A stretch of 64,000 nucleotides of DNA. Origin: Sutcliffiella sp. FSL R7-0096 (GTDB lineage: Bacteria; Bacillota; Bacilli; Bacillales; Bacillaceae_I). Location of the stretch: assembly GCF_038595065.1 (NCBI RefSeq), contig NZ_CP152003.1, positions 3,204,001 to 3,268,000 of the forward strand. Reading direction: 5' to 3'. Position 1 is the stretch's first letter; the number at the start of each line of letters is the position of its first letter. The position numbers and the translations under genes were made by a program. The notes under the pieces were generated by a model. That model made no database searches. It was given only the letters and a program-made list of their open reading frames with translations, and was not told the origin of the DNA. Shown one piece after another: positions 37,601 through 49,016 of this stretch.

Positions 37601-38480
37601 GGTCGCTCTCCTCCTTTTTCAAAATTGGGAAACCGAGCTTTTCTCTTTCCTCATAGAATGTTCTTGCCACTTTCCGAGCCAGGTTTCTGACGCGGCCGAT
37701 ATAGCCCGTTCGTTCTGTAACAGAAATGGCACCCCGTGCATCTAGTTGGTTAAAGGTGTGAGAGCACTTAAGCACATAATCATATGCAGGGTGCACAAGG
37801 CCGTGGTCCATCTGACGGTGTGCTTCTTTCTCATAAATGTCAAATAAAGAGAAGAGCATGTCAGGATCAGATGTTTCAAAGGTATATTTAGAATGTTCAT
37901 ATTCTGGTTGCAGGAAAATATCGCGAACCGTGAACCCTTCTGTCCATTCCAGGTCAAATACATTTTCTTTGTCCTGAATATAGGAAGCAAGACGCTCAAT
38001 CCCGTAAGTGATTTCTACAGATACCGGTTTACATTCGATTCCGCCAACCTGTTGGAAGTAGGTGAATTGGGTGATTTCCATTCCATCTAGCCAAACCTCC
38101 CAGCCAAGTCCCGCCGCTCCAAGAGTCGGTGCTTCCCAGTTGTCTTCTACAAAACGGATATCGTGCTTGAGCGGATCGATTCCAAGTTTTTTCAAAGATT
38201 CTAGATAAAGCTCCTGAATATTATCTGGTGAAGGCTTCATGATGACTTGGAACTGATGATGTTGGTATAGACGGTTCGGGTTTTCACCGTAACGGCCATC
38301 GACAGGTCTTCTGGATGGTTCCACGTATGCTACATTCCACGGCTCGGGGCCGATGCTTCTTAGGAATGTATAGGGGCTCATGGTTCCGGCACCTTTTTCT
38401 ACGTCGTAGGCTTGCATGAGGATACAGCCTTGTTCTGACCAGTGGTTTTGCAGGGTCAGGATCATGTTTTGGATGTTCAT
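37593..38480 (-). CDS. glyQ: Glycyl-tRNA synthetase alpha subunit
   Basis: Catalytic class II core of glycyl-tRNA synthetase. 295 residues: [65 protein letters not shown], the family hallmark. First gene of glyQS. The gene is preceded by a long leader: T-box (38705-38942) and, after its terminator, repeat R6 (38523-38650). ATG at 38480 with GGAAGGTGT 4-8 nt upstream. Confidence 0.97.
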   Translation of the reverse strand: MNIQNMILTLQNHWSEQGCILMQAYDVEKGAGTMSPYTFLRSIGPEPWNVAYVEPSRRPVDGRYGENPNRLYQHHQFQVIMKPSPDNIQELYLESLKKLGIDPLKHDIRFVEDNWEAPTLGAAGLGWEVWLDGMEITQFTYFQQVGGIECKPVSVEITYGIERLASYIQDKENVFDLEWTEGFTVRDIFLQPEYEHSKYTFETSDPDMLFSLFDIYEKEAHRQMDHGLVHPAYDYVLKCSHTFNQLDARGAISVTERTGYIGRVRNLARKVARTFYEEREKLGFPILKKEESDHE

Positions 38481-38522
38481 TGTGACACCTTCCTTTTTTT
38501 ATTGGGGTACTGCTTGTGACTC

Positions 38523-38650
38523 CTGTAGATTTCCGTTCCAGGTGTTCGCTTTCCGCGGGACGGTGCTTGAGCCTCCTCACTTCGTTGCGGGGTCTCAATC
38601 AACCGTTACTCCCCCGCAGGAGTCTCACACCTTGCACTCCAATCAACAGG
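38523..38650 (-). repeat. Dispersed structured repeat, copy R6, inside the glyQS leader
   Basis: 128 bp copy between the T-box terminator and glyQ. On the minus strand: CTGTTGATT/AATCTACAG ends, second stem CAAGGTGT/ACACCT, then GACTCCTGCGGGGGAG, ACGGTTGATTGAG, GTGAGGAGGCTCAAGCACCGT and CCCGCGGAAAGCGAA. All paired stems are kept with different bases from R2 (ACGGT/ACCGT here). When the T-box reads through, this element is part of the glyQ mRNA leader. Confidence 0.87.
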
Positions 38651-38704
38651 GGATATCCATCTTTGAGCCAAAAACAAAAACCATTTAACTTTATTTGTTG
38701 GCTT

Positions 38705-38942
38705 GAGTACAAAAGGAAGAACCTCTTGTCTCTATGCCAACTGTTTTGTCAGCATAGGGACGAGAGGTTCTCCCGCGGTTCCACCCTATTTGTAAAGGAT
38801 GTAAGGACAGCCTTTACCACTTTATCCGTATCGCTCCAGAACGCCTTCCTTACCGCTTGATTCCCTAGCTCACACCGTCCTAGGTTCGCTTTAATCGAGT
38901 TTGATAAGTACTACTTTCCTTCAACGCAATCTTTATGAATGT
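38705..38942 (-). ncRNA. Glycine T-box riboswitch controlling glyQS
   Basis: Leader element that binds uncharged tRNA-Gly. The T-box sequence AGGGTGGAACCGCGGG is on the minus strand at 38774-38789; its UGGA pairs with tRNA ending UCCA, which fits the U discriminator of bacterial tRNA-Gly. It is followed by a terminator hairpin (38719-38772; AGAACCTCTCGTCCCTATGC with its complement) and a CCTTTTG tail. The upstream half folds into stem I with an AGTA-type motif; the specifier codon is probably a GGC in this half, which I did not prove. Confidence 0.93.
38719..38772 (-). terminator. T-box terminator of glyQS
   Basis: Stem AGAACCTCT-GTC-CTATGC with loop TGACAAAACAGTTG. Competes with the antiterminator that contains the T-box sequence. 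Confidence 0.88.
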
Positions 38943-38948
38943 AATTGG

Positions 38949-38977
38949 ATAATATATGATTTCTTTTGCAAAGTCAA
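38949..38977 (-). promoter_or_regulatory. Sigma-A promoter of glyQS
   Basis: On the minus strand TTGACT (38972-38977), 17-nt spacer, TATTAT (38949-38954). The start of transcription would be near 38942. The -35 overlaps the recO stop codon. Confidence 0.75.
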
Positions 38978-39750
38978 TCTGGTTTTTCTTTTTTTTCAGG
39001 CAGACTTGCTTTCAATGAGCCTATTTGTTTCAGAAAGCGCTTGGATTTTAACATTATCCCTGAATAGGCCTCGTAATATTCATCTATGATGAAACGCAGT
39101 TCTTTTCTTGTCTCTTCTTTTAAGGAAAGATTACCGATGCGATTCAGGTCATAATAATAAAACGTTCGTAATAGCCTCAACGTTGCTGGGGATACTTTGA
39201 TTAGATATGGATCCTTATGGAAGCATCTGTTACAAAGAAAACCGCCCTCTTTTATGGAAAAGGCAAATGTCCCTTCCGTTGCCCCGCAAGATGCACAACG
39301 ATTCAATTCCGGTGTGATTCCAATAACATCGCACATCTTCATTTCAAAGATGAATGTCAATATTTCAGCATCAAAGCCCTCGTCAATATAATGTAAAACT
39401 TGATAAAGCAATTCATAAAGAGCTGGATTTCGTTTTCCTTCATCGGTTGTTTTGTCCATCAATTCCACAATAAACGAAGCGTAGGCGGTAAGAAAGATAT
39501 CTTCCCTTATAGATCTCATGGAATCCATTATTTCGCCTTGCTGGAGGCTACCAAGGCCAGTTCCCCTTTGGAAGACAAAGGTCCCATGGGAAAATAGCTG
39601 GGAGACGGCGGTAAAACGGCTGCTTGGTTTGTTCGCCCCTCTGGCCATCACGCCAACTTTTCCAAGCTCTTTGGAATAGATGGTTACAATTTTATTATTT
39701 TCTCCATAGGCATTCGTTCGAATGACAATACCTTCGCATTTATGTAGCAA
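38974..39750 (-). CDS. recO: DNA repair protein RecO
   Basis: Mediator that helps RecA load on SSB-coated DNA together with RecR. 258 residues from the TTG at 39750 ([32 protein letters not shown]), chosen because GGACGG lies 8 nt upstream; GTG 39759 is an alternative. N-terminal OB fold, C-terminal zinc finger: CASCG...CNRC (about residues 149-172). Flanked upstream by a terminator (39808-39845) that closes the era/yqzL transcript. Order glyQ-recO-yqzL-era is as in B. subtilis. Confidence 0.94.
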   Translation of the reverse strand: MLHKCEGIVIRTNAYGENNKIVTIYSKELGKVGVMARGANKPSSRFTAVSQLFSHGTFVFQRGTGLGSLQQGEIMDSMRSIREDIFLTAYASFIVELMDKTTDEGKRNPALYELLYQVLHYIDEGFDAEILTFIFEMKMCDVIGITPELNRCASCGATEGTFAFSIKEGGFLCNRCFHKDPYLIKVSPATLRLLRTFYYYDLNRIGNLSLKEETRKELRFIIDEYYEAYSGIMLKSKRFLKQIGSLKASLPEKKEKPD

Positions 39751-39807
39751 ATCGTACACCGTCCATTTTTATCAGGCTTTAAATTTATTGTAAAGTTTCC
39801 AAAATAA

Positions 39808-39845
39808 AAAGGCAATCCACAACATCCATGTGTGCAAATTGCCTT
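39808..39845 (-). terminator. Rho-independent terminator downstream of yqzL
   Basis: Stem AAGGCAATCCACA/TGTGcAAATTGCCTT (nearly perfect) and, on the minus strand, a TTTTATTTTGG tail. It separates yqzL from recO. Confidence 0.75.
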
Positions 39846-39865
39846 CATTATTTGATCATCCTTCA

Positions 39866-40006
39866 TTATGAAATTGGTAAGTCACGATTCGCTAGCTCTT
39901 CTGTCTGTTCGGGTAAATCGCCATTTTCTTTCTCAAGCTCTTTAAAAAGTAGATAGGTATCAATATTACCTGTTTCCTTAAAGACCTTCCAGGTAAAATC
40001 CAACAT
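39866..40006 (-). CDS. yqzL: YqzL family small protein (46 aa)
   Basis: Short gene between era and recO. It reads MLDFTWKVFKETGNID, then TYLLFKELEKE and ends in ANRDLPIS, the highly conserved pattern of YqzL. Function unknown. ATG at 40006 with GGGTGGGG about 6 nt upstream. It keeps the B. subtilis order exactly. Confidence 0.88.
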   Translation of the reverse strand: MLDFTWKVFKETGNIDTYLLFKELEKENGDLPEQTEELANRDLPIS

Positions 40007-40153
40007 TGTAAACCCCACCCTTTCTGTAGTAAAGACCAGCATACTTGTTCCAATTCCTATATGACTATGATGACCGTAGAAGGGTCAAAACATGTTAGAT
40101 AAATATTGTAAATTTCCTGTTTTGATTTGACTGCGTTCCGCTCGTCTTCCCGA

Positions 40154-41501
<1,348 letters not shown>

Positions 41502-41584
41502 TTACTTATATTTTACCTCAATCGGCATCGTAAATCACCCTCAAATTAAATAAAAATATAAAAGATTTTAAATTTTCAATTTAT

Positions 41585-41980
41585 TTAAGGGTGTCCCATT
41601 ATATAAGGGCCAAATAAGATTACACCAATTATAACAGAGATACAAGCAAAAACTAAGGCCGCAGAAGCAGCCACATCTTTCGCCGTTTTTGCAAGGGGAT
41701 GGAACTCTTCTGTCACTAGATCTACCACATTCTCGATCGCTGTATTGATGATTTCAATGACGAACATCCCACCGATAACCAGAAAAAGAATCAACCATTC
41801 CACTTTCGTAATTTCAAAATATATGGATAATCCAATCATCATTATAGCTATGACTAGGTGAAATTTTATGTTTCTTTCTGTTCGAAGTACAAAAAGCAGT
41901 CCTTCAAATGCATAGGAAAAACTTCGAGTGAAGGACCCCCGGTATCCCTTATTGTTACGATCGCGTGAGTCCATATGCAT
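41585..41980 (-). CDS. dgkA: Undecaprenol kinase / diacylglycerol kinase (DgkA-type)
   Basis: Small integral membrane kinase that makes undecaprenyl phosphate in Gram-positives. 131 residues, three membrane helices and the family motif [38 protein letters not shown] (the EXXNTAXE core). I start at the ATG 41980 ([12 protein letters not shown]), because AAGGA lies 8 nt upstream; a longer reading to 42004 lacks a ribosome binding site. It overlaps ybeY by 26 nt. Confidence 0.9.
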   Translation of the reverse strand: MHMDSRDRNNKGYRGSFTRSFSYAFEGLLFVLRTERNIKFHLVIAIMMIGLSIYFEITKVEWLILFLVIGGMFVIEIINTAIENVVDLVTEEFHPLAKTAKDVAASAALVFACISVIIGVILFGPYIMGHP

Positions 41981-42425
41981 CCAATATTTCCTTTTGTTTA
42001 TCAAACATCACTTTTTCATCCGCTTCGTTTTCATGATCATATCCTAGGAGATGCAATAGTCCATGAAGGGCAAGAAACCCAAGTTCCCGCTTAACGGAAT
42101 GTCCGTATTCTTTTGCTTGTTCTTCCGCTTTTTCAATGGAAATGATGATGTCTCCAAGCATTCTCGGTGCTTCGTCATCATAATGAATTTCTATTTCCCC
42201 ATCGCCCATTTCCTCCATGGCGAAAGAAATGACATCTGTCGGTCGATCCTTTTCTCGATATTCACGGTTGATTTCCTGGATTTTCTCATTATCCACAAAG
42301 GTTACCGATAGTTCACCTGTTTGGATGGATTCTTTTTCAGCAGCAAAGGTCAACAAGTCTTTGATATCCTTCCATTGCTCATCCGTCAGTCTTGACGTTT
42401 CGTCTATCATATCGATTTCCATCAT
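41955..42425 (-). CDS. ybeY: Endoribonuclease YbeY
   Basis: Zinc metalloprotein required for 16S rRNA 3' maturation and ribosome quality control. 156 residues, hallmark [21 protein letters not shown] (His ligands, about residues 124-144) and the [14 protein letters not shown]-type motif. Overlaps pgpH stop by 4 nt and dgkA by 26 nt. Same order as yqfG in B. subtilis. Confidence 0.96.
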   Translation of the reverse strand: MMEIDMIDETSRLTDEQWKDIKDLLTFAAEKESIQTGELSVTFVDNEKIQEINREYREKDRPTDVISFAMEEMGDGEIEIHYDDEAPRMLGDIIISIEKAEEQAKEYGHSVKRELGFLALHGLLHLLGYDHENEADEKVMFDKQKEILDAYGLTRS

Positions 42426-44632
42426 GATTCTTCTTCTCCTTTCGGGTACTCGATTCTCGAATGAAAGATACCTTGTAAAGTTTCACAGAAGGATCGGCCG
42501 ATTTCCTCGAGCTCTTTGAATGTCAATGAACAATCACTATATTGGCCATCCTGAAGTCGATCTTTAATGATAGCTTTTACAATACTCTCAATTTTATCGG
42601 GGGTTGGGTTATTCAAGGATCTTACCGCCGCTTCGATGCTATCGGCTGTCCCCACTATCGCCGCCTCCTTGGAGGAAGCTTTCGGTCCAGGATAACGGTA
42701 CTCGTCTTCAGGGATATCTTCATTCTGTTCTTTTGCTTTAAAATAAAAGTACTTTAATAGTGTTGTCCCATGATGTTGGGCTGCAATGTCCACAATTTCT
42801 TTTGGCATATTATGTTCACGAAGGATCTGTGCCCCATCCGTCGCGTGGGCTACAATGATATTCCTGCTCGTCTGAGGAGGGAGCTTGTCATGTGGGTTGG
42901 ATCTTCCCATCTGATTTTCAATGAAATAATGCGGCCTTTTTGTTTTGCCTATATCATGGTAATAGGAAGCCACCCGGGCAAGCAATCCATTAGCACCCAC
43001 GGCTTCACAAGCAGATTCGGATAAATTCGCCACCATGACACTATGATGATACGTACCAGGCGTTTCCATCAGGATTTTTCTTAATAGAGGATGGTTCGGA
43101 TTAGAAAGCTCCAACAATTTCATGGTGGAAAGCATTCCGAATCCAACCTCGAAGAATGGTAATATCCCGATGGTCAGAACAGCGGAAACCACGCCTGAAC
43201 CAACAGCCATGGTTCCATTTACTCCAAGCTCCAATAATTCCGTCATTCCTGATAGATCCCTGTTTGTGAGCAGGACCATGGCAATCACGGTTACCACGTT
43301 AATGAATGAAACAAACAAACCTGTCTGCAAAATGGTGAGTCGCCTGTTATGCTGATTCAAAAATAGCACAGATGCCACTGCAGAAATGATAAGGTAGGAA
43401 CCTACCGTATAGTTCATCGCACCTGGAACCATATTAAAAATAAAGCTTCCACATATGCCGAAAATAATACTAGAAAGTATGGCGATGCGATCATTTATCA
43501 ACATTTTAATCAGCATTGCTCCCATTGCAACAGGGGCAATATAGCCAATTTCGGTCGTATTCAATGTTTGAAAGAAACTGAAGATCTTTAACAATATCAG
43601 CGTAATGGAAAATATCAACAAGTACATCGTCAAATACGTATTTTTACTATGAATGGTCGTTTCGATGTTCTTAAACAGATAGACTAATGCACTGATCATT
43701 AATCCGATAATAATCAATAAGCCGACAAATGGGGTGATACTTTTGGATTGATCAACAAATCCAGCAACCGTAAGGAGTCGATAGATATCGCGATCAATGA
43801 ATTGACCGGCCTTCACTATTGTATCCCCTTGCGAAATTCTTACAGGTTCAACAGAATCGATTGCCTGTTGCCGCTTCTCCTGCGTCTGGGCAGAATCATA
43901 GATGACATTCGGCACGACAGAAAGGCTGGAAAGATTGATGATGACACTTGGAACATTGCCTGATAGGGATAGTTCTGTTCTGGCAATATTTCTCGCCTCA
44001 GTGAGGTTCTCGGGTGTACGAATATCCCTAGACATGGCATTGTTGATAGCTGTAACGGAGGCATTCTTGTACCTGATTAAATCGGTTTCTTTGGAAGCCA
44101 GTAAAAACAATAGATCTTCATCATCGAGTTCATCGTTCCATTGCTCAGGCACTTGGCCGCCAAGAGATTCTTCCAAAAGTTTCAGCTTTTCTGCATCCGT
44201 CAATTGTACAGCTTCTGACTCTTCAGGGGTTGCAGAAGCATCACCCTCTTCTTCAGTGGAAGTGGATGGTTCTGGCGGTTTCTCGAGTTCTGCCACCTGT
44301 TTTTTCGTATCTATTAAAACGTCAAAAAAGTTCTCTACCCTTGCAACCTGTTGGTAAGCTTGATCCTTGTCACGATTGTACTGATCCGGAACTTGATCTT
44401 CTGCTTCTTTTCTCAAGTTCTCTGTCGCTTCCCTGTCTTCGAAGCTATGAGGTGCCACAATCGTCTTTTCTGCATTGGTGAACAGCTGTACATTTATTTT
44501 CTCTGGTTTCACATTACTGAACATGATACCGAACATGATAAGTCCCAATAAAATGTAAATGATAACATGATAAAACTTAAAGGTCTTCAAGTGTTGAAAA
44601 GAAATACTCCGTTGTTTCGATTTCTTTTTCAC
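42422..44632 (-). CDS. pgpH: c-di-AMP phosphodiesterase PgpH (7TMR-HD, YqfF)
   Basis: Membrane protein degrading cyclic di-AMP. 736 residues: N-terminal extracytoplasmic 7TMR-HDED domain (about 60-270), seven membrane helices (about 280-480) and a C-terminal HD domain with [24 protein letters not shown] and HATDGAQIL motifs (metal-binding His/Asp). GTG start at 44632 with AAGGGGAT upstream. Preceded by the phoH terminator. Confidence 0.93.
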   Translation of the reverse strand: MKKKSKQRSISFQHLKTFKFYHVIIYILLGLIMFGIMFSNVKPEKINVQLFTNAEKTIVAPHSFEDREATENLRKEAEDQVPDQYNRDKDQAYQQVARVENFFDVLIDTKKQVAELEKPPEPSTSTEEEGDASATPEESEAVQLTDAEKLKLLEESLGGQVPEQWNDELDDEDLLFLLASKETDLIRYKNASVTAINNAMSRDIRTPENLTEARNIARTELSLSGNVPSVIINLSSLSVVPNVIYDSAQTQEKRQQAIDSVEPVRISQGDTIVKAGQFIDRDIYRLLTVAGFVDQSKSITPFVGLLIIIGLMISALVYLFKNIETTIHSKNTYLTMYLLIFSITLILLKIFSFFQTLNTTEIGYIAPVAMGAMLIKMLINDRIAILSSIIFGICGSFIFNMVPGAMNYTVGSYLIISAVASVLFLNQHNRRLTILQTGLFVSFINVVTVIAMVLLTNRDLSGMTELLELGVNGTMAVGSGVVSAVLTIGILPFFEVGFGMLSTMKLLELSNPNHPLLRKILMETPGTYHHSVMVANLSESACEAVGANGLLARVASYYHDIGKTKRPHYFIENQMGRSNPHDKLPPQTSRNIIVAHATDGAQILREHNMPKEIVDIAAQHHGTTLLKYFYFKAKEQNEDIPEDEYRYPGPKASSKEAAIVGTADSIEAAVRSLNNPTPDKIESIVKAIIKDRLQDGQYSDCSLTFKELEEIGRSFCETLQGIFHSRIEYPKGEEES

Positions 44633-44696
44633 TTTTTTTATCCCCTTCCATAAACGACGTGCCTGAAGATTTTATCCGCTTCAAGTGAAAAGTGAA

Positions 44697-44718
44697 AGAG
44701 CCCCAGTTAAGGGGCTTT
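44697..44718 (-). terminator. Rho-independent terminator of phoH
   Basis: Stem AAAGCCCC/GGGGCTCT with loop TTAACT, overlapping the phoH stop; minus-strand tail TTTCACTTTTC. Moderate U-run, so some readthrough into pgpH is likely. Confidence 0.7.
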
Positions 44719-45682
44719 ATTTTGTTTCCAACTTATCATATGCTTCGATAATTCGAGCCACCAATGGGTGACGGACTACATCGGACTGTTCCAATTCAAT
44801 AAATTGAATGCCTGAAGTATTCTTTAATATATCACGAACAACTGCAAGTCCTGACTTCATCCCCTTAGGAAGATCGACTTGGGAGATATCTCCCGTTATC
44901 ACCATTTTCGATCCAAAGCCTAGTCTTGTAAGGAACATTTTCATCTGGGCTGCCGTTGTATTCTGCGCTTCATCCAGGATGACAAATGCATCGTCTAATG
45001 TCCGGCCCCTCATATATGCCAATGGAGCAATTTCGATTGTCCCTCTTTCAATCAATCTTTGTGTGTGCTCAGACCCAAACACATCATGCAGTGCATCATA
45101 CAATGGGCGGAGATACGGATCCACTTTCTCTTTTAAGTCTCCTGGAAGAAAGCCCAGACTTTCTCCTGCTTCCACTGCGGGTCGGGTTAGGATGATACGC
45201 TTCACTTGTCCATTTTTCAATGCGGTGACTGCCATCACGACAGCCAAATAGGTTTTCCCTGTTCCCGCTGGACCGATACCGAATACCAGATCTTTTTTAC
45301 GGATGGCTGAAACGTACTGTCTTTGTCCCAATGTTTTAACGCGGATGGATTTACCTTTAACATTCTTGGTCAATTCTTCATCATAAAGCTCTAAAAAAGA
45401 GTCAATCTTATCCTCTTTTGCGAGCTGTATTGCATAGATGACATCTCGCTCACTGATGGAAACACCCTTTCGGATAACCTGCAACAGATGTTGAATGACG
45501 ATGTCCACTATCTCCACCTGTTTCACATCTCCGGATACATTCACTGTTTCTCCGCGTGTCACAATGGACACATTCAACTCTTCTTCCATTCTCTTCAGAT
45601 GTACATCCTGGTTTCCAAATAGTGCAATTGCTTCGTTTGGATTATTTAGTTGTTGATTCATCATCACTAGTTCTTCTGACAT
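44717..45682 (-). CDS. phoH: PhoH-family ATPase
   Basis: Predicted ATP-binding RNA-associated protein. 321 residues, N-terminal KH-like part and a P-loop NTPase with GPAGTGKTYLAV (about 139-150), ILTRPAVEAGESLGFLPGDLKEKVDPYLRPLYDAL and DEAQNTTAAQMKMFLTRLG. Follows yqfD by 3 nt, so coupled. In B. subtilis this is yqfE/phoH. Real function in ribosome metabolism is inferred from YbeZ-type relatives, which neighbour ybeY. Confidence 0.92.
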   Translation of the reverse strand: MSEELVMMNQQLNNPNEAIALFGNQDVHLKRMEEELNVSIVTRGETVNVSGDVKQVEIVDIVIQHLLQVIRKGVSISERDVIYAIQLAKEDKIDSFLELYDEELTKNVKGKSIRVKTLGQRQYVSAIRKKDLVFGIGPAGTGKTYLAVVMAVTALKNGQVKRIILTRPAVEAGESLGFLPGDLKEKVDPYLRPLYDALHDVFGSEHTQRLIERGTIEIAPLAYMRGRTLDDAFVILDEAQNTTAAQMKMFLTRLGFGSKMVITGDISQVDLPKGMKSGLAVVRDILKNTSGIQFIELEQSDVVRHPLVARIIEAYDKLETK

Positions 45683-45685
45683 TCA

Positions 45686-46873
45686 TTAGTCTCCTTGAAT
45701 AATTGGTTCGATTTTGACAATATTTTCAATGACTTGGTAATGTATATCTACCCTTACTTTACCATTCTCCTTATGAGTGCGCAAAACTTTTTCACCTTTT
45801 ATCGCCGCATCTCCATCCAGATTGGAGAGAACTTGATTTCTTCCCATTTCCAGTGCCTGTTCAATCACTTCTTCATCATCATAAATTCTCTCGACAATTT
45901 CTTGTTCATAAACGGTTTTCCCTACATAGGAGATGGGCAGCTTCCATTTCCAGAAATAAAAAGGTCGTTCCGCTTCATATTCCTCTTGTCTTTCAAAATC
46001 CTTGTTGAAAAATCCCCATACCGGCATTTTCAGACTACCCACCTTAATAGAGTGCCTGTTAAAAGCTTCTCCTGTTAAAACCGGCAGTGTCGTCTTGATA
46101 GGGATATCCGCTTGCGTTAAGTACCAAGTTTCCCCTAACACCTCTCCAACAGCCGCAATCGATTTTTTATTATCTTCTTTCCCTATAAGTCCAGATACCA
46201 AAACTTGACCTTTATCCACGTAATCATTTACCTGTACAAGTGGTTGTCCTTTTTCCACATATATTTTAGCAATCATCGCTTTTTTCTTTGCAACAAGGCT
46301 TCTAGGGCTTAAGGTTTCTATCTTTTTCGGTTCATTTTTTTCCACCACTTCAAAATGGTAGGATGTTCCGTTTAAAACAACACCTATCCATGTAATTTCA
46401 CTTATTGTGTCCGTTAAACTGCGCTGAATACTCTCAACATCCATAAGGAAAAATTGGAACTTCCCCTTTTTCACGCCAAGCTTGTCCAACTCCTGCATAA
46501 TCTTGTGCTCAGTTGCAGGCTCAGCCCCCTTTATTTCAATACTCCAAACCATATTAGATAATAAGAATACGGTGAGGAAGCAAAGGATAACCCCGACAAT
46601 CAATCCGCTATTCTTAAGGGAATACTGTGTTAGGAAAGGGAGTCCTTTTCTCGTAAGAAATCGGAAAGTACAATCCTGCCTCTTAATGAGGGATCTGAGC
46701 TTCTTTACATCCTTCAAAAGTACATGGCAGGTATATGCCTCCTGCCCCAGTTTTTTCACATTCCATATCTGTATCCCGTTCCGGGTACAATCATTAAGGA
46801 ACCTTTCTATACCTTTGCCATGAATAATTATCTTAACGCTACCTGTAAAAAAGTTCATCCATTGATTTTTCAT
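45686..46873 (-). CDS. yqfD: Sporulation protein YqfD
   Basis: Sporulation-associated membrane protein. 395 residues: N-terminal soluble part, one membrane helix (about 92-115; GLIVGVILCFLTVFLLSNMVWSI), then an extracytoplasmic domain with KVLVSGLIG and QGDTVVKGQVLVSG-like beta-rich pattern. Function at engulfment or cortex stage is suggested for its relatives (stage IV). It follows yqfC by 15 nt and is likely co-transcribed from the sigma-E-like promoter upstream of yqfC. Confidence 0.88.
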   Translation of the reverse strand: MKNQWMNFFTGSVKIIIHGKGIERFLNDCTRNGIQIWNVKKLGQEAYTCHVLLKDVKKLRSLIKRQDCTFRFLTRKGLPFLTQYSLKNSGLIVGVILCFLTVFLLSNMVWSIEIKGAEPATEHKIMQELDKLGVKKGKFQFFLMDVESIQRSLTDTISEITWIGVVLNGTSYHFEVVEKNEPKKIETLSPRSLVAKKKAMIAKIYVEKGQPLVQVNDYVDKGQVLVSGLIGKEDNKKSIAAVGEVLGETWYLTQADIPIKTTLPVLTGEAFNRHSIKVGSLKMPVWGFFNKDFERQEEYEAERPFYFWKWKLPISYVGKTVYEQEIVERIYDDEEVIEQALEMGRNQVLSNLDGDAAIKGEKVLRTHKENGKVRVDIHYQVIENIVKIEPIIQGD

Positions 46874-46888
46874 GTGAATCCCCCTATT

Positions 46889-47173
46889 TTATTCTTCCAG
46901 ATACATTACTTGACTGATCTTCCCTTCAAGTAGGATCTCTTCAGGTAAGATGGTTCTGATCACAAACGAATCCCCTTTTACGAGAAGCTGTCCCTGTTTC
47001 AGCAGCAAGCGAATTTCCGTATCGCTAAACGTAATCAACCCTCGGTGATTTTCAATATATATATGTATTTGTCCTATCATTGTTATGCGTGGCAGATCCA
47101 TCATGACATCTGCGGGTAATTCCATATTGTTGGTGATCCAGTTATTCATACGGGAACGAAACTTTTTCAGCAT
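46889..47173 (-). CDS. yqfC: Sporulation protein YqfC
   Basis: Small beta-rich protein of 94 residues (MLKKFRSRMNNWITNNMELPADVMMDLPRITMIGQIHIYIENHRGLITFSDTEIRLLLKQGQLLVKGDSFVIRTI), the YabP/YqfC family. Required for sporulation in B. subtilis with yqfD. ATG at 47173, GGAAAGGGGG about 9 nt upstream. Preceded by a CATACATAT box. Confidence 0.9.
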   Translation of the reverse strand: MLKKFRSRMNNWITNNMELPADVMMDLPRITMIGQIHIYIENHRGLITFSDTEIRLLLKQGQLLVKGDSFVIRTILPEEILLEGKISQVMYLEE

Positions 47174-47194
47174 GGAATAACCCCCTTTCCTTTC

Positions 47195-47220
47195 ATATGT
47201 ATGAAGGGAGGAGAGGGTTT
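47195..47220 (-). promoter_or_regulatory. Sigma-E-like promoter of yqfC-yqfD
   Basis: CATACATAT (47195-47203) on the minus strand matches the sigma-E -10 consensus (CATACANT), about 22 nt before the yqfC ATG. A TGTTAAA-type -35 candidate lies about 14 nt further upstream. B. subtilis yqfCD is in the sigma-E regulon; here it is inferred from the motif. Confidence 0.5.
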
Positions 47221-47279
47221 AACACAGAATTTTTCGGTCTGTTATGGCGGTGGACCCTGTTTGATTTTAATGCACATAA

Positions 47280-47316
47280 AAACCCCTGTAGAAACATTAG
47301 ATTCCTACAGGGGTTT
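47280..47316 (-). terminator. Rho-independent terminator of the nfeD-floA operon
   Basis: Stem AAACCCCTGTAG/CTACAGGGGTTT with a 12-nt loop and TTTTTATG tail on the minus strand, 9 nt past the stop of the 204-aa gene. Confidence 0.85.
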
Positions 47317-47324
47317 AACGTTAA

Positions 47325-47939
47325 TTATTTTCTTTTGGAAAAGTGTTCTGCGTAAACAGGACGATGAGGGTTTCTAGAACGAGGCTGGCCTAAAATTTCA
47401 GACCACATCACACCTTCTACCACACGGTTCGGTTTAATACGATGACGGGAATTCACGACTTTTCCTTCTGAAAGCTTAAGTTCATCCCTTAGGATAGGAC
47501 TGTCCTTGGAGATTTCCTGACCTTTAATGGACAGCTCTTTCACCTCTTGGGACACCCTCTCTCTAATAGGGGTAACCTGTTCTCTCTTCTTTTCCACTTT
47601 CTCTAGGTAAGGGTTCACTTTTTCCCGAACTTTTTGTTCAAGCTCTTCAAGTTTGCCTTCACCGAATACATCTATATCCCAGTCAAAACGTGGTTTTTCT
47701 TCCCTCTTAGGAGTAGAGGCGCTTTCGCGTCTGTAATCCTCATAGTCATCCTGCCTTTTTTGTGCAGCCTGTGAAGCAGCTTGTTGACGTTGTTGTTGCT
47801 GTCGCTTTTGCTGTTGCTGCTGTTGTCGCTGCTGCTCTTCTTGCTTCTTGCCCCTAAATAGGCTCGAAATGATACCTAGCAGTACAATCAATAGCCAGGG
47901 AGCCTGCTGAAAAATATCAAAAATCATTTCCAATTGCAC
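47325..47939 (-). CDS. Membrane-anchored Gln-rich protein in the yqfB position
   Basis: Protein of 204 residues. N-terminal hydrophobic helix (about 11-27; PWLLIVLLGIISSLF) then a Gln/Arg-rich stretch (about 32-60), then a charged, helical cytosolic tail. No domain recognised. GTG start at 47939 with AGGGAGG about 6-8 nt upstream. It is third after nfeD and floA and shares the sigma-W operon. B. subtilis yqfB, which holds this place, is much shorter, so I do not transfer the name. It may assist floA/nfeD at membrane microdomains (inference). Confidence 0.65.
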   Translation of the reverse strand: MQLEMIFDIFQQAPWLLIVLLGIISSLFRGKKQEEQQRQQQQQQKRQQQQRQQAASQAAQKRQDDYEDYRRESASTPKREEKPRFDWDIDVFGEGKLEELEQKVREKVNPYLEKVEKKREQVTPIRERVSQEVKELSIKGQEISKDSPILRDELKLSEGKVVNSRHRIKPNRVVEGVMWSEILGQPRSRNPHRPVYAEHFSKRK

Positions 47940-48006
47940 ATCATCCTCCCTTCCTTAAAGGAGTTGCAGGAAAAGCGATTCAGCTTTTCCCGTTTCATTT
48001 TCTAGC

Positions 48007-48996
48007 TTACTTCTCGCCATCTTCAGGCTGATCAGAAAGTTTTCCAATGGAGTCTCTCATATCCGTATCAGCTGTAATGTTCTGGATATTCATGTAATCC
48101 ATTACACCGATGTTGCCAGAACGTAAAGCTTCTGCCATTGCAAGAGGTACTTCCGCTTCGGCTTCCACCACTTTCGCACGCATTTCTTCTACGCGGGCGC
48201 GCATTTCTTGTTCTTGGGCAACGGCCATTGCACGACGTTCTTCTGCTTTTGCTTGTGCAATTTTCTTATCCGCTTCCGCTTGGTCAGTTTGTAATTCAGC
48301 ACCAATATTTTTCCCGATATCAATATCAGCAATATCGATGGATAAGATTTCAAATGCTGTACCTGCGTCCAGCCCTTTTGATAAAACCGTTTGTGAAATC
48401 ATGTCAGGGTTTTCCAGTACTTTCTTATGATCTGTTGCAGAACCGATTGTACTTACGATCCCCTCACCTACACGTGCGATAACTGTTTCTTCACCAGCAC
48501 CACCGACAAGACGCTCAATGTTTGCACGAACGGTGATACGCGCTTTTGCTTTCACTTCAATACCATCCATCGCAACACCGGCGATGAATGGTGTTTCGAT
48601 TACTTTCGGGTTAACGGACATCTGTACTGCTTCTAAAACGTCACGACCTGCAAGATCAATAGCAGCCGCACGTTCAAATGTCAATTCAATGTTTGCACGT
48701 TGAGCCGCGATAAGTGCGTTTACTACACGGTCAACATTACCACCAGCTAAATAATGACTCTCTAATTGATTCGTTGAAACCGCTAATCCAGCTTTATGAG
48801 CCTTAATCAGTGGATTAATTACACGACTTGGAATAACACGTCTTAATCTCATCCCTACAAGCGTGAAGATGCTGACTCTTACCCCCGCTGCCAATGCGGA
48901 GATCCACAGCATTACCGGTACAAATGTCAGTAATACGGATAAAAAGATAATTCCTAGTACAACAGCTAACAAAATTACTAAAGTAGTTGGATCCAT
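48007..48996 (-). CDS. floA: Flotillin-like protein FloA
   Basis: Scaffold protein of functional membrane microdomains. 329 residues: N-terminal hairpin-like hydrophobic segment (about 5-40), SPFH-like region ([40 protein letters not shown]) and a coiled coil rich in Glu/Ala ([56 protein letters not shown]). Matches B. subtilis YqfA in length. Directly after nfeD. Confidence 0.95.
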   Translation of the reverse strand: MDPTTLVILLAVVLGIIFLSVLLTFVPVMLWISALAAGVRVSIFTLVGMRLRRVIPSRVINPLIKAHKAGLAVSTNQLESHYLAGGNVDRVVNALIAAQRANIELTFERAAAIDLAGRDVLEAVQMSVNPKVIETPFIAGVAMDGIEVKAKARITVRANIERLVGGAGEETVIARVGEGIVSTIGSATDHKKVLENPDMISQTVLSKGLDAGTAFEILSIDIADIDIGKNIGAELQTDQAEADKKIAQAKAEERRAMAVAQEQEMRARVEEMRAKVVEAEAEVPLAMAEALRSGNIGVMDYMNIQNITADTDMRDSIGKLSDQPEDGEK

Positions 48997-49016
48997 AATC
49001 TAATTCCTCCTAAATA

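Noticed and set aside
39684-39866. Small minus-strand frame between yqzL and recO
   Set aside because: It spans the terminator hairpin and the start of recO, and has no homologue pattern; the real small gene is yqzL.
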